NCBI GenBank assembly: GCA_964461535.1
Contig: CAYWUY010000050.1
Coordinates: forward strand, 1-22,675
From: Flavipsychrobacter sp964461535
GTDB lineage: Bacteria; Bacteroidota; Bacteroidia; Chitinophagales; Chitinophagaceae
Direction of reading: 5' to 3'
Length of the DNA stretch: 22,675 nucleotides
Shown: positions 6,551-16,166 of the stretch, piece after piece
Layout of the letters: each line of letters begins with the position of its first letter
Numbering within the stretch: position 1 is the stretch's first letter
Made by a program: the position numbers and the translations under genes
Notes under the pieces: generated by a model
Told to the model about the DNA's origin: nothing
The model's input: the letters and a program-made list of their open reading frames with translations, nothing else
Databases searched by the model: none

Positions 6551-8497
6551 TTAATACTTTTTTAATTTAAAAACCACAGTTGCATGCCTTTTAAGTATAT
6601 CACGCTCCATTTGCCTGAGCTCTATAAACTTCATTTGCATTTTTAAAAGTTTCACTTCATCGGTTTCAGTACTAATAAGCTGTGTAAGCTCTTCCTGAAT
6701 TACCAATATTTTCTTCAATTCAAAATAGGATAGCGTACTATCAACATCATTGATATATATAAGATTTATAGACAAACTTTCTACTCCATATTTCTCTTTC
6801 CATCTAGGACTAATATCTAAATTGGTGTGTAGTAACGAAGCTAATTTTGTTCTTATATCAGGGTCAGGATAGTTAATAAAGTAGTGCAGCTCCGGTACTG
6901 AACCAAAGTGGGCTTTATGGTCAAAATATTCGAAATACAGCTTTTTAACTAATTGGTCTTCAAACAATTCAGGATCTATACGCTCTTCTATTAATGCTGC
7001 TACAGATTCATACCCTTCATACGCTAAATGACCATATTCTATAAGTACCTTTAAAAGTTGCCACTCTTGCTGAATATTATGCTTATTACCAACAGGTTGC
7101 ACCTCTTCTTCAGGAGGAATAGTTTCAGGTGGAGGCAAAACCTCTTCTCGCTCACGAGCATATGGTCTATTATTATCCTGCTCTACCCTTTCTCTGATAT
7201 GTTTATTAACCAGATTAATGAGCCCTGCCTCATCAACCTTCATACGGGTAGCCACTTCTTTTATGTAGTGCCCTTGTAATGCAAAATCCTCAGCTTTATT
7301 TATTCTCGATATGCTTTCAGCAATCTCATTAATTAGCTTAGACCTCTTCATAGGGTCTTCGCCTGCATCCTTCAGACCTATTTCCAGACGAAAGCTGATA
7401 ACATCTTGCTTATGAGACTTTACATACTCATGAAACTTGGCAGCACCAGACTTCTGAACAAAGCTATCAGGGTCTTCACCATCAGGCAATAGCACAAGCT
7501 TTACATTAAAGCTTTGCGACAAAGCCATATCTAAGCCTCTAAGCGCAGCTTTTATACCAGCAGCATCACCATCATATAAAATAGTTAGATTCTTAGTTAG
7601 CTGACCTATTAGGCGTAACTGATCTTCTGTTAATGAGGTACCACTACTTGCCACTACATTTTCTACCCCACCTTGGTGCAGCGAAATAACGTCGGTATAG
7701 CCCTCAACTAAAAAGCATTCGTCTTGCTTAGCTATGGCCTGTCTACTTTGAAACATGCCATAGAGAATCTTACTTTTTAAGTAAAGTTCATTTTCAGGTG
7801 TATTAATATACTTTGGGGCTCTATCATTACTTTTTAGAATACGCGCACCAAATCCCAAGATACGTCCTGTCATGCTTTGAATAGGAAATATAACCCTACC
7901 ACGATACACATCGTGATAGATTCCATTTCTATTCTTTACTAATCCTGCTTTTTCTAAAATATCGTTATTATAACCCTTTGAAGAAGCATCCTTATAAAAG
8001 GCATCATTATTTTCAGGGTTATAACCCAACTTAAATCTGTCTATTATTTCTTGCCTAAAGCCTCTTTGCTTGAAGTAAGACATGCCTATTATTTGTCCTT
8101 CTTCAGTATGCATTAAAGTATCATAAAAATACTTAGCTGCATATTCATTTAGCATACGCAGCGCTTCACCAGCCATTTGCTGCTGCTGTTGCTGCGGGCT
8201 ACGCTCTGTTTCTTGAAGTGCAATTTTATAATAATCGGCTAGCCAACGAATAGCTTCCGGATAAGACAGTTTTTCATGCTCCTGAATGAAAGACACTACA
8301 TTACCAGCCTTACCACAACCAAAGCATTTGTAAATACCCTTAGCCGCAGAAACACTAAAAGAGGGAGACTTTTCATTATGAAAAGGGCAATTAGCTATAT
8401 AATTAGTCCCTCGCTTCTTCAATCTAACAAATTGCCCTACGACATCAACTATGTCGGCACGACTCATGACTTCTTGTATAGACTGGGGGGTAATCAT
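6551..8497 (-). CDS. dnaG: DNA primase
   Basis: This 648-residue protein synthesises RNA primers at the replication fork. The N-terminal CHC2 zinc finger has C37, H40, C58 and C61 (CPFHNEKSPSFSV, CFGCGKAGN). The primase core follows at about residues 120-250 (YFKQRGF, FKLGYNP, GRVIFPI, GFGAR, KYINTPE). The TOPRIM domain shows the catalytic glutamate in FLVEGYTDV (E265), YDGDAAG with D309 and D311, and DGEDPDSF (about 339-346). The C-terminal third (about 470-648) is the divergent helicase-binding region. A short polyglutamine run lies at 102-107 and a Pro/Glu-rich linker at about 450-467. It starts at an ATG at 8497 behind a terminator for the upstream PIG-L gene, and ends 3 bases before ruvX in the same frame. 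Confidence 0.97.
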   Translation of the reverse strand: MITPQSIQEVMSRADIVDVVGQFVRLKKRGTNYIANCPFHNEKSPSFSVSAAKGIYKCFGCGKAGNVVSFIQEHEKLSYPEAIRWLADYYKIALQETERSPQQQQQQMAGEALRMLNEYAAKYFYDTLMHTEEGQIIGMSYFKQRGFRQEIIDRFKLGYNPENNDAFYKDASSKGYNNDILEKAGLVKNRNGIYHDVYRGRVIFPIQSMTGRILGFGARILKSNDRAPKYINTPENELYLKSKILYGMFQSRQAIAKQDECFLVEGYTDVISLHQGGVENVVASSGTSLTEDQLRLIGQLTKNLTILYDGDAAGIKAALRGLDMALSQSFNVKLVLLPDGEDPDSFVQKSGAAKFHEYVKSHKQDVISFRLEIGLKDAGEDPMKRSKLINEIAESISRINKAEDFALQGHYIKEVATRMKVDEAGLINLVNKHIRERVEQDNNRPYAREREEVLPPPETIPPEEEVQPVGNKHNIQQEWQLLKVLIEYGHLAYEGYESVAALIEERIDPELFEDQLVKKLYFEYFDHKAHFGSVPELHYFINYPDPDIRTKLASLLHTNLDISPRWKEKYGVESLSINLIYINDVDSTLSYFELKKILVIQEELTQLISTETDEVKLLKMQMKFIELRQMERDILKRHATVVFKLKKY

Positions 8498-8527
8498 TGT
8501 AGCGAAGTTAATCTATAATATAGAGAA

Positions 8528-8557
8528 AATGGTAGTGCCGCTTAGAGCACTACCATT
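8528..8557 (-). terminator. rho-independent terminator after the PIG-L gene
   Basis: An 11-bp perfect stem (8528-8538 with 8547-8557) closes on an 8-base loop in the 81-base gap between the PIG-L stop and the dnaG start. On the minus strand it is followed by TTCTCTATA, a modest T-rich tail. Confidence 0.7.
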
Positions 8558-8578
8558 AGAAAAAGAATATAATAAGTT

Positions 8579-11059
8579 TTATTTACCTACACTAAGCATA
8601 TTTAGTAAAAGCCTAATAGCACCTGTATTACCAGCAGGTAACTGCCTAAAAAATGACAATGAGGTATATATATAATGCCCCTTACCATATGGCGTATATA
8701 ATACAGCTGTATTTAGAGGTTCTTCACCCTCATCATGCATACTTAGCAGTGTTTTATATTTATCATCAACCTTTACTGGAAAATATAATCCACGTTCCTG
8801 AACCCAACCCAAGAAATCATCGGATGTAATTTTATTGGGCTGATTAAGCAATTTTGAATTAGAATCTAACACAGTTACAGTTGCTTGTTCTTCAGTTACT
8901 CTTTTATCGCTAGCTAAAGAAAATGGATATGGTCCCATTTTTGTAGTAGCCATATCTTGTGTAGTATTATATTGCATTACTAGGGTACCGCCAGATTCGG
9001 CATACTTTAAAAGGAGTGGCATCCATGCGCTCATACGTTTTTCTACATTTATAGCCCTAATACCTACCAATATTGCATCATATTTTTTCAGACTAATAAT
9101 GTCTGACAAATCAGCTTCTTTTAATACATCAACATTTAGTCCTACTTGACGTAAAATTTCAGGCACTACATCTCCTGCACCTACAATGTATCCTATATTT
9201 TTAGCTTTATACTTCCAGTTTCTTGGAATAACTTTTGCATAAGCATCTGTAAAATATTGAAGAGCAGGGATATGACTATATTGAATAAGATGTAGGTTTT
9301 TATTTACTACTGCATTATCACTTTCTAAAACAGTATATAGGTACTTTTCAGAAATAGATTTAGTAGCATTCCATTTAGCTGCAGGAATAACTAGTTGTAT
9401 TAAAGTGTCTGTATTAGCCGCCAAAGTAATATTGGGGAGACTCATTACATTATTTATACGCTCCTTAACGTACAAAGTAGCATTATTAATAGGTGCATAA
9501 GTATGAATCTTGATAGATACCGGTATATTGCCCTGTTCATTAGGTATTAATATTCCGGAAACAAACGCGATAGAACCTTTTGGAACAATTCTTAATTGCT
9601 CTACTACGTCTCCTTTTAAGGGATCTAGTTTCTTGTAAGAGTACGGCACCTGTACACTAAATACTTGCTTATTAATACTTAACTTGAGTGTAATATTTAG
9701 GCTAGGTGGTGTTTCCGGTTTACCTAAAACATCATAACCAGGAATGCTAAATAAGCCCGGGCTGGTAGGAGCTGATGACAACCAATAAGGCTCTGTTAAA
9801 GCAGCATCAGGGGAAATTTTAGTATTGTGATCTAAACTAACTAAGGAATCTCCTGTAAGATTAACAGTACAAATTGTGTCAGTACCGTCTCCCCAGTTTA
9901 TACCTATTAACTTGGTATCAGTGTACGAAGAGCGACCAATCACCTTTAATGTAGCAGGCATGCTTGAACCAGCTACCGCATGAGGCGTTTTGCCATAAAA
10001 CTCAGCCATAATACCTGAGCAATCCAAGATTATTTGATCAATTTCCTTTAGTTTCTGCTCTCGCCAATACGCATCAGAAACTGTGGCAATCATTTTACGG
10101 ATACTTATTAACTCAGGCAAAGAAGCATCAGGATGTTTAAAATCGAATGCAGCTAACATCTGCTTTATTTTATCACCTATTTCAGGTCTACCCACTCTGC
10201 CCCAAGTAGTATTGATATGCTCAAACAATTTTGAATTGATAGTATCTCCACCTACATATTTAAAATACTCTGTCTGTATACCAGGAACACTAGGGGTGCC
10301 CGCACCTTGACTTCTATGAATACTTCGGCTGATTCCGGCAAGTTCACCAGAACCCATACCCATTGTAGGAAGATAGTCGCCTACAGGCATTTTGAACTGA
10401 TCATCAGAAGTTGTGTTTCTATCACCAAACTTGTAGGTATTCCACAATATAGATTTGGGAGCCCAAACACCTACATACTTTAATTGCTCTGGGTACTGTT
10501 TATAGTCCGCGGCTGCACGAAATGCTTCTTCAGCAACGATAGCTGAAGCGGCATGCTGACCATGACCAGCATCTTTATTTGGGGGAAATCTACAAATAAT
10601 AATATCTGGCTTAAAGTTTCTAATAACCCATACAGCATCTCCAACCAAGGTATTTTTATCCCAATGATTAAATGTTTCGGTATACGTTTTAGAAAAACCA
10701 AAATCTATGGCTCGTGCAAAAAACTGCTCTGCTCCGTCAATTTTTCGAGCTTCTATTAATTCATGAGTACGAATTAGACCTAAGGCCTCACCTTGTTCGC
10801 TACCAATAATATTTTGTCCCCCATCGCCTCTGGTTAAAGATAAATAGCCGGTTCTTATATTTTTTTGATTAACGAGCCAAGCTAATAAACGGGTATTTTC
10901 ATCATCTGGGTGAGCAGCAACATAAAGAACATTTACTAAATGTTTTAGTTGAGACATTTCATGATATATTTTATCAGAACTGGCCGGACGAAGCTGTTGT
11001 GCTGATAAAGTGCTTGCAGATAGCGCCAAGCAGAGTGTTGTAGTGAGTTTTTTAAGCAT
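8579..11059 (-). CDS. secreted PIG-L family deacetylase with C-terminal GATase-like domain
   Basis: This 826-residue protein has a signal peptide (MLKKLTTTLCLALSASTLSA, cleavage near residue 20). The N-terminal PIG-L/LmbE metal-dependent deacetylase domain (about 40-240) carries the zinc-binding AHPDDE at 49-54 and a second His site in GHGQH at 165-169, plus the typical SLTRGDGGQN loop. A middle beta-rich part (about 360-600) looks like Ig/NEW3-type domains. The C-terminal part (about 625-826; YIVGAGD, YDAILVGIRA, AESGGTLVMQYN, GKGHYIYTSLSF) resembles a glutamine-amidotransferase-like flavodoxin fold without an obvious catalytic Cys. Secreted PIG-L proteins of this size are frequent in Bacteroidota and probably de-N-acetylate sugars in the periplasm; the substrate is unknown. 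It follows the DUF2911 gene in the same direction and is not an evident part of the NRPS-PKS pathway. Confidence 0.88.
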   Translation of the reverse strand: MLKKLTTTLCLALSASTLSAQQLRPASSDKIYHEMSQLKHLVNVLYVAAHPDDENTRLLAWLVNQKNIRTGYLSLTRGDGGQNIIGSEQGEALGLIRTHELIEARKIDGAEQFFARAIDFGFSKTYTETFNHWDKNTLVGDAVWVIRNFKPDIIICRFPPNKDAGHGQHAASAIVAEEAFRAAADYKQYPEQLKYVGVWAPKSILWNTYKFGDRNTTSDDQFKMPVGDYLPTMGMGSGELAGISRSIHRSQGAGTPSVPGIQTEYFKYVGGDTINSKLFEHINTTWGRVGRPEIGDKIKQMLAAFDFKHPDASLPELISIRKMIATVSDAYWREQKLKEIDQIILDCSGIMAEFYGKTPHAVAGSSMPATLKVIGRSSYTDTKLIGINWGDGTDTICTVNLTGDSLVSLDHNTKISPDAALTEPYWLSSAPTSPGLFSIPGYDVLGKPETPPSLNITLKLSINKQVFSVQVPYSYKKLDPLKGDVVEQLRIVPKGSIAFVSGILIPNEQGNIPVSIKIHTYAPINNATLYVKERINNVMSLPNITLAANTDTLIQLVIPAAKWNATKSISEKYLYTVLESDNAVVNKNLHLIQYSHIPALQYFTDAYAKVIPRNWKYKAKNIGYIVGAGDVVPEILRQVGLNVDVLKEADLSDIISLKKYDAILVGIRAINVEKRMSAWMPLLLKYAESGGTLVMQYNTTQDMATTKMGPYPFSLASDKRVTEEQATVTVLDSNSKLLNQPNKITSDDFLGWVQERGLYFPVKVDDKYKTLLSMHDEGEEPLNTAVLYTPYGKGHYIYTSLSFFRQLPAGNTGAIRLLLNMLSVGK

Positions 11060-11065
11060 AAGAAA

Positions 11066-11125
11066 AGGTCTGCTAAAAGCTGACCAAATGTACTACATAC
11101 ACTTGTACAAACCTTAAGCAGACCT
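11066..11125 (-). terminator. possible terminator or leader structure between the DUF2911 and PIG-L genes
   Basis: AGGTCTGCT at 11066-11074 pairs perfectly with AGCAGACCT at 11117-11125, and on the minus strand the distal arm is followed by TTTCTT. The 42-base loop contains a second small stem (11089-11093 with 11105-11109). The long loop makes it weaker than a textbook terminator. The distal arm can instead pair locally with GGTCAGC (11078-11084). Confidence 0.35.
11085..11092 (-). promoter_or_regulatory. Bacteroidota -7 element for the PIG-L gene
   Basis: The minus strand reads TACATTTG, matching TAnnTTTG, 25 bases upstream of the ATG at 11059. A TTTG lies upstream at about 15 bases spacing, shorter than the usual 17-23, so the -33 match is imperfect. 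Confidence 0.4.
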
Positions 11126-11149
11126 AATTGTATAAAATATCTAAATAGC

Positions 11150-12019
11150 TTAATAAGATTTCCTATCGGTAGGTAATTTATTAGCATTTTTAGCTGCATC
11201 TATAATCTTTTGATTATTACGGGCATTATCAGCTTCGTTAGCAGAACCTTTAGCAGCTTCTATAGATTTACGAGCAGCTTCTATAGCTTTTTCATTATGA
11301 CCCAAGCGCTTTTCGATACGAGCTTTTAGATACCAAACCCAATAAGCATCAGGCTGTGTTTCTAATGCTTTATCAACATATTCAGCAGCCATATCTAAAT
11401 TTCTATCATTTTCATAGTAGTATGATGCTACTTGAAAATAAGGAACTGAAGGATGATTGATAGCCTTATCTATACTTTTATCTATAGACTCATCGCTTAG
11501 TGCTTTTACAGGAATAGTAATTTTAGTGCGCTCCCACATCATCTCTATTTTACAAGTAGAGAAAGAAATATCTGCAATATTAATAGTAAAAGTTTGGCAA
11601 GTTTGCTCTAAGAAAGAAGGCTTTACTTTAAAACGTAAAATGTCATTTTCTTTACTATAACCATCTGCTCCCCAGTTACCAGTGCCTGTATTCAATATTA
11701 TTTCCCAGCTTTCTTTACCCGGAATAGTATAAAGCGCATATTCACCAGCCTTAACTTTAGCACCTTTTATTTCAACATCTTCTCCAAATTTAATTTTTGT
11801 TGCAGCATTTGCACCAGTTCTCCAAACACTACCATATTGTACTAAATCGCCAAAGATTTTTCTATTGCGCATAGATGGTCGGCTGTAAGCTATATCGATA
11901 CTAGATACCGAGAAATCTTGAGATATTTTAGCATTAGGACTTAATGCAGGCAACTTCAATTGTGCTACAGAAGGCCAAGCGGCAGCAATAAATAGTGCAG
12001 ATAAAATGTAACGTTTCAT
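11150..12019 (-). CDS. DUF2911 domain protein with TPR-like C-terminus
   Basis: This 289-residue protein has a signal peptide (MKRYILSALFIAAAWPSVAQ, cleavage near residue 19-20). Residues about 25-165 match the DUF2911 family common in Bacteroidota: PNAKISQDFSVSSIDIAYSRPS, RKIFGDLVQYGSVWRTGANAA split over two strands, GEYALYTIPG, and WEIILNTGTGNWG. The C-terminal part (about 190-260) is helical with TPR spacing (YYYENDRNLDMAAEYVDKAL, then YLKARIEKRLGHNEKAIEAA). The DUF2911 function is unknown and the TPR part suggests protein binding. It follows the NRPS gene after 99 bases with no clear terminator, so read-through from the biosynthetic genes is possible, but the family also occurs widely without such genes. 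Confidence 0.87.
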   Translation of the reverse strand: MKRYILSALFIAAAWPSVAQLKLPALSPNAKISQDFSVSSIDIAYSRPSMRNRKIFGDLVQYGSVWRTGANAATKIKFGEDVEIKGAKVKAGEYALYTIPGKESWEIILNTGTGNWGADGYSKENDILRFKVKPSFLEQTCQTFTINIADISFSTCKIEMMWERTKITIPVKALSDESIDKSIDKAINHPSVPYFQVASYYYENDRNLDMAAEYVDKALETQPDAYWVWYLKARIEKRLGHNEKAIEAARKSIEAAKGSANEADNARNNQKIIDAAKNANKLPTDRKSY

Positions 12020-12118
12020 GCGTTTTTATTTTTTACAAAGTAAATGTATATACTATTAAAAAATGCAGCTTCATAAATAAACAATAAGGATATAGACAGT
12101 ATGAAATATCTACTATGT

Positions 12119-15100
12119 TTATGATTGATTAAGAGCCTTTTGCAAAATAGTAGCTAATTTAATATCATTAGGAGGTTCTAGAAACGTTTTATGATCGCCC
12201 TCGGTATAGTGTGTATTTATGCCACCGGTAGCATATGGTTTCCACCCTAAATACTTCCCTTCCGGTAAATAATAAATTCGTTTTTTAACCTTAAATAAAT
12301 GAATGGAGCCATCATACGGTGTTAGATTGTAATTTCTTATTGCATAATCGTACTTACGGTACACTTTATCCTGCGGCGTTAAATTATCTTCATTTAATAT
12401 AGAATTATTCAAAGCCCTATCTTTTCTTCTACGATCAATAGCACCCATTTGATAAGCCAAAGCCTCAGATGGATATGCGATTAATGTTTTTAGAATAAAT
12501 AATGATTTAGGAATTTGACGAAATGCCTTTTTAACCCATTTACTAATACCGTGACTATGTAGTTCAGCAGAATCATTATATGCATCTAACATACCTAGCA
12601 ACTTAACAGAATAGCCTTGAGACTTTAATATTTTAGCCATTTCGAACGCTATGTACCCACCAAAAGAGTAGCCAATTAAAGACAGTTCATTTCCTTTATT
12701 TAAGTTTTTTAATTCAGCAATGTATTTATTGGCCACCTCAGTCATGGTAAGTAATGGTCCATCAGGATCATTAAGGTCAGTGCCTTGTATACCATAAACA
12801 GTTTGAGAAGGGTCAAGATGCCTAACCATATCAGTAAACATACTAATATCCATACCATAACCGTGAACAATGTATAATGGATTAATACCATTACCTTGCT
12901 TCAATTGTACAATAGAACCTAAAGAAGTAGTATTTACTTCACGGGCATTTACCTTAGGGATAAGTTCGCTAATATAGGCAGCTAAATCTTTAAGAACCGG
13001 ATATTTAAATATCCACTCTAATTTAATTCTCGTACCAGTTTTTTTCTCTAATGCATTGACAACCATTATTGCAGACAATGAGTGTCCACCACTTTTAAAG
13101 AAATCGTCGGTAGTACTTACAGCACTTTTACCAAGTATTTTAGCCCACACTTCAGATACAAGTTTCTCGGTATCTGAGGTTGGTTCTTGATATGTGTCTA
13201 ACCAATTAATTGTATTGGCAGTAAGCGTCTGTTTTATTTTCTTTTTATCAATTTTACCATTAAGCGTTAATGGAAAATCTTTTAGGACAATAATTTTTTC
13301 CGGAATCATGTAAGTCGGCAACTTAGATTGTAAATGAGCCAACCAATCTCGTTCAAAATCAGGCAAAGTAGCAAAAGCCACATCATTTGCATACTCCCAA
13401 CTGATAGTTTCCCAAAACTCAAAGCTAGATTTTAAAGTAACAAAAGCATTCAGTTTATCATTATCAACTAGTGCTATGGATTCAGAAATATCTGCGACAC
13501 TAGATAAAACTGCTTCAATTTCTCCCAACTCAATTCTATACCCACGAAGTTTTATTTGATCATCATTCCTACCTACATAAGAAACTTCTTTACTTAATGT
13601 TATAACTGCCTTATCACCTGATTTATAAACAGGCTGACCATCTACAAGCACAAATCTTGTGTGAGTTAAATCAGGCCTCGCGACATACCCCATAGCTACA
13701 CCATCACCACCTATATACAATTCGCCTTGCACACCCATCTTAACAACATTATTATAATCATCAACAATTCTTATTGAAGTATTATGAATAGGTGTACCTA
13801 TAGTTACTCTATCATCAGGATTTTCAATTTGTTTAACCGTACACCAAACTGTTGCCTCGGTAGGGCCATACATATTCCAAAGAGAGATAGCATTAGGAAA
13901 TATTTTTTTTACTAAAGAAGATGATAACGCTTCACCACCGCAGAGCACTTTTAGCTTATTATTACTATCCCAACCAGCATGCAATAGCATTTGCCAAGTA
14001 GTAGGCGTAGCTTGCATATAGGTAATGCCTTGTGCCCTAATTAACTCCAATAACTTATAACCATCTTTAGTATCAGAAGATGAAGCTATTACAACTTTGG
14101 CACCTGCCAATAGTGGCATAAACAACTCGAGCACTGCAATATCAAATGCAACAGTAGTAACCGCCAAAAGCACATCGTTAGGAGCTATAGCCGGACGAAC
14201 CAGCATGCTAAGTAAAAAATTTCTTAGGTTATGATGGCTAACTACTATTCCTTTAGGCTGACCAGTAGAACCAGAAGTATATATAATATATGCCGGATCT
14301 TGTGGTGAAATAGCAGGCAAAGCCACATCTGCAACATCATCTATACTGTATAAAATATCTTCTAAAGAAAAACTTCTGGCAACAGATGGTGCATTAATAG
14401 CTACTGAAGCAACAAGATATTTTGTTCCAGAATTAGATAAAATGTATGTTAATCTATCTTCAGGATATGTTATATCTAAAGGTAGATATGTAGCACCGGC
14501 CTTTAGTATACCTAACATTAGCGCCACAACATTAACTCCCCTATGCACTGCAAAAGCAACAATATCGCCCTTCTGAACACCAGCATTGACAAGATACTTA
14601 GCAATACCAACTGCTCTTGCATCTAAAGTTGAATAGGATAACGTTTCTGAGGCATCTGAAACAGCGTGATTGTTGGGTAAATGCTTAGCAACCATAGTAA
14701 CCGCATAAGGTAACAATGGTGCACCTCCCATCTCCATCTTTGGGCCGTGTATTACAGATAACTCATTAGAAGATTCTACTTTAAAAATGTTTTTAACCCT
14801 TTGAATAGGTGTAAGAGCTATTGTATTCAAACATTTTTCAAACAGACCCATAAAATAATTTATGGTATCTGATTTGAAAAGAGTGGTATTATAAGACCAT
14901 TCTACCGTTAAGTCATTACCAGAACCTGTAACATTTACAAATAATTCAAAGTTTTCAAAACTTCTAGGGTTAGATATAAGATTATGATTCAATCCATAAA
15001 AGGAAACATCTTTATCCATATCCATATCAAGATTAAACATTACTGACACTAAAGGAACTTTAGACAAATCGCGAGTAATGTTTAAACGTCTTAATAGAGT

Positions 15101-16144
15101 TGAGAACGTAATTTGTTGATAATCGAAATCTTGCAATATCTGTTTTCTGCGCCCCTGAATGTAATCATTGATAGACGCATCGGCAGATATAGTTGAAAGC
15201 AACGGCAATAAATTAACACAATGCCCTACTAAAGATGGCATACCAGAAATAGATTGACCAGCCGCAGGAACACCAATAACTATTTTGTCGGAAGAAGAAA
15301 TATGATGTATTACAAGCTCAAAAGCAGACAAAAGCGTAGTAAAAAAACTAACATCATTTTTAAGGCTAAAAGATCTAATCCTATCTACTAAAGAAGCATC
15401 TAAATGAAAATCGAGTCTATGGCTATTAAACGACCTTATTAAAGGATATGGTTCATCCGTTGGCAATTCTAGCACCGGTGTAATATCCTTAAACTGGCTA
15501 TGCCAGTAATCTTCTACAACTTTATACTCTTTACTAGACAAATAAGCATTTTGCTGCTGAGCGTAGTTACTATACATCTCTGGCAAATGCAAATTTGGCT
15601 TTAGGTTCTGAACATGTGCATTATATAGTGCTGCAATATCTTTAAGAATTACTCCTAAGGACCATCCGTCACAAATAATGTGGTGTGCAGATAAAGTAAG
15701 CACTACCCGATCTGTAGCAACAATATGCAGCTTAGCAAAAAATAAGGGTCCGAATATTACATCAAACACCTTATTAGCTATAGAAGATTTATATTCTTCC
15801 AAAGCATGCATTTGTTGTTCAGGAGATAGATAAGAAACATCCTGTACATCTAAGAAATCGGATAAGGATTCATAAATACACATTTGACTACCATCGGGAG
15901 TAAATACCCCTCTTATAGAATCATGGCGCTTTACCACTTCTTCTATGGCATATTTTACAGCATCTACTCTTACCTCTCCAGCTAATAACAAAGAGATAGA
16001 TTCATTGTAAGCACGGGAGGCATCATCTCCGCCTATCTGACAGGATAGCCAAATTTCTATTTGAGGTTCAGTAGCAGGCACTACTTTTTCAATAATACCA
16101 CGCTCGAACGGATTAAAATTTACTTCTTTATAAATACCACTCAT
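12119..16144 (-). CDS. terminating NRPS module C-A(Gly)-T-TE
   Basis: This protein has 1341 residues from the ATG at 16144; an in-frame TTG at 16162 would add six. Condensation domain, about 20-440: active site HHIICDG at 154-160. Its opening (TEPQIEIWLSCQ, GDDASRAYNES) resembles C domains that accept aminated polyketide donors. Adenylation domain, about 485-965: IYTSGSTGQPKG near 622-632, NMYGPTEATVW at 757-767, YKSGD, GRNDDQIKLRGYRIELGEIE, and NGK with Lys964. The ten pocket residues read D-I-L-Q-L-G-M-V-W-K (668, 669, 672, 711, 734, 736, 758, 766, 767, 964). That is eight of ten with the known glycine code DILQLGLIWK. Carrier domain: GGHSL with Ser1022. Thioesterase, about 1080-1341: GYSFGG with Ser1160, Asp1187 and His1318. 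It should add glycine to the upstream beta-amino acyl chain and release it by hydrolysis or cyclisation. Confidence 0.93.
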   Translation of the reverse strand: MSGIYKEVNFNPFERGIIEKVVPATEPQIEIWLSCQIGGDDASRAYNESISLLLAGEVRVDAVKYAIEEVVKRHDSIRGVFTPDGSQMCIYESLSDFLDVQDVSYLSPEQQMHALEEYKSSIANKVFDVIFGPLFFAKLHIVATDRVVLTLSAHHIICDGWSLGVILKDIAALYNAHVQNLKPNLHLPEMYSNYAQQQNAYLSSKEYKVVEDYWHSQFKDITPVLELPTDEPYPLIRSFNSHRLDFHLDASLVDRIRSFSLKNDVSFFTTLLSAFELVIHHISSSDKIVIGVPAAGQSISGMPSLVGHCVNLLPLLSTISADASINDYIQGRRKQILQDFDYQQITFSTLLRRLNITRDLSKVPLVSVMFNLDMDMDKDVSFYGLNHNLISNPRSFENFELFVNVTGSGNDLTVEWSYNTTLFKSDTINYFMGLFEKCLNTIALTPIQRVKNIFKVESSNELSVIHGPKMEMGGAPLLPYAVTMVAKHLPNNHAVSDASETLSYSTLDARAVGIAKYLVNAGVQKGDIVAFAVHRGVNVVALMLGILKAGATYLPLDITYPEDRLTYILSNSGTKYLVASVAINAPSVARSFSLEDILYSIDDVADVALPAISPQDPAYIIYTSGSTGQPKGIVVSHHNLRNFLLSMLVRPAIAPNDVLLAVTTVAFDIAVLELFMPLLAGAKVVIASSSDTKDGYKLLELIRAQGITYMQATPTTWQMLLHAGWDSNNKLKVLCGGEALSSSLVKKIFPNAISLWNMYGPTEATVWCTVKQIENPDDRVTIGTPIHNTSIRIVDDYNNVVKMGVQGELYIGGDGVAMGYVARPDLTHTRFVLVDGQPVYKSGDKAVITLSKEVSYVGRNDDQIKLRGYRIELGEIEAVLSSVADISESIALVDNDKLNAFVTLKSSFEFWETISWEYANDVAFATLPDFERDWLAHLQSKLPTYMIPEKIIVLKDFPLTLNGKIDKKKIKQTLTANTINWLDTYQEPTSDTEKLVSEVWAKILGKSAVSTTDDFFKSGGHSLSAIMVVNALEKKTGTRIKLEWIFKYPVLKDLAAYISELIPKVNAREVNTTSLGSIVQLKQGNGINPLYIVHGYGMDISMFTDMVRHLDPSQTVYGIQGTDLNDPDGPLLTMTEVANKYIAELKNLNKGNELSLIGYSFGGYIAFEMAKILKSQGYSVKLLGMLDAYNDSAELHSHGISKWVKKAFRQIPKSLFILKTLIAYPSEALAYQMGAIDRRRKDRALNNSILNEDNLTPQDKVYRKYDYAIRNYNLTPYDGSIHLFKVKKRIYYLPEGKYLGWKPYATGGINTHYTEGDHKTFLEPPNDIKLATILQKALNQS

Positions 16145-16166
16145 CGACTTAGTCAACTTCAAAAAA

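Noticed and set aside
8579..12019. PIG-L deacetylase and DUF2911 protein as tailoring enzymes of the NRPS-PKS product
   Set aside because: Both have signal peptides and belong to families common in Bacteroidota without such pathways. Colinearity alone does not support the link.
12020..12118. Terminator after the terminating NRPS gene
   Set aside because: Only a weak 6-bp TTCATA/TATGAA pairing with a long loop before a T-run was found, which is not enough to call.
16145..16162. TTG start for the C-A-T-TE protein, six codons upstream
   Set aside because: An ATG follows at 16144 before any conserved residue of the C domain. TTG remains possible but is less likely.
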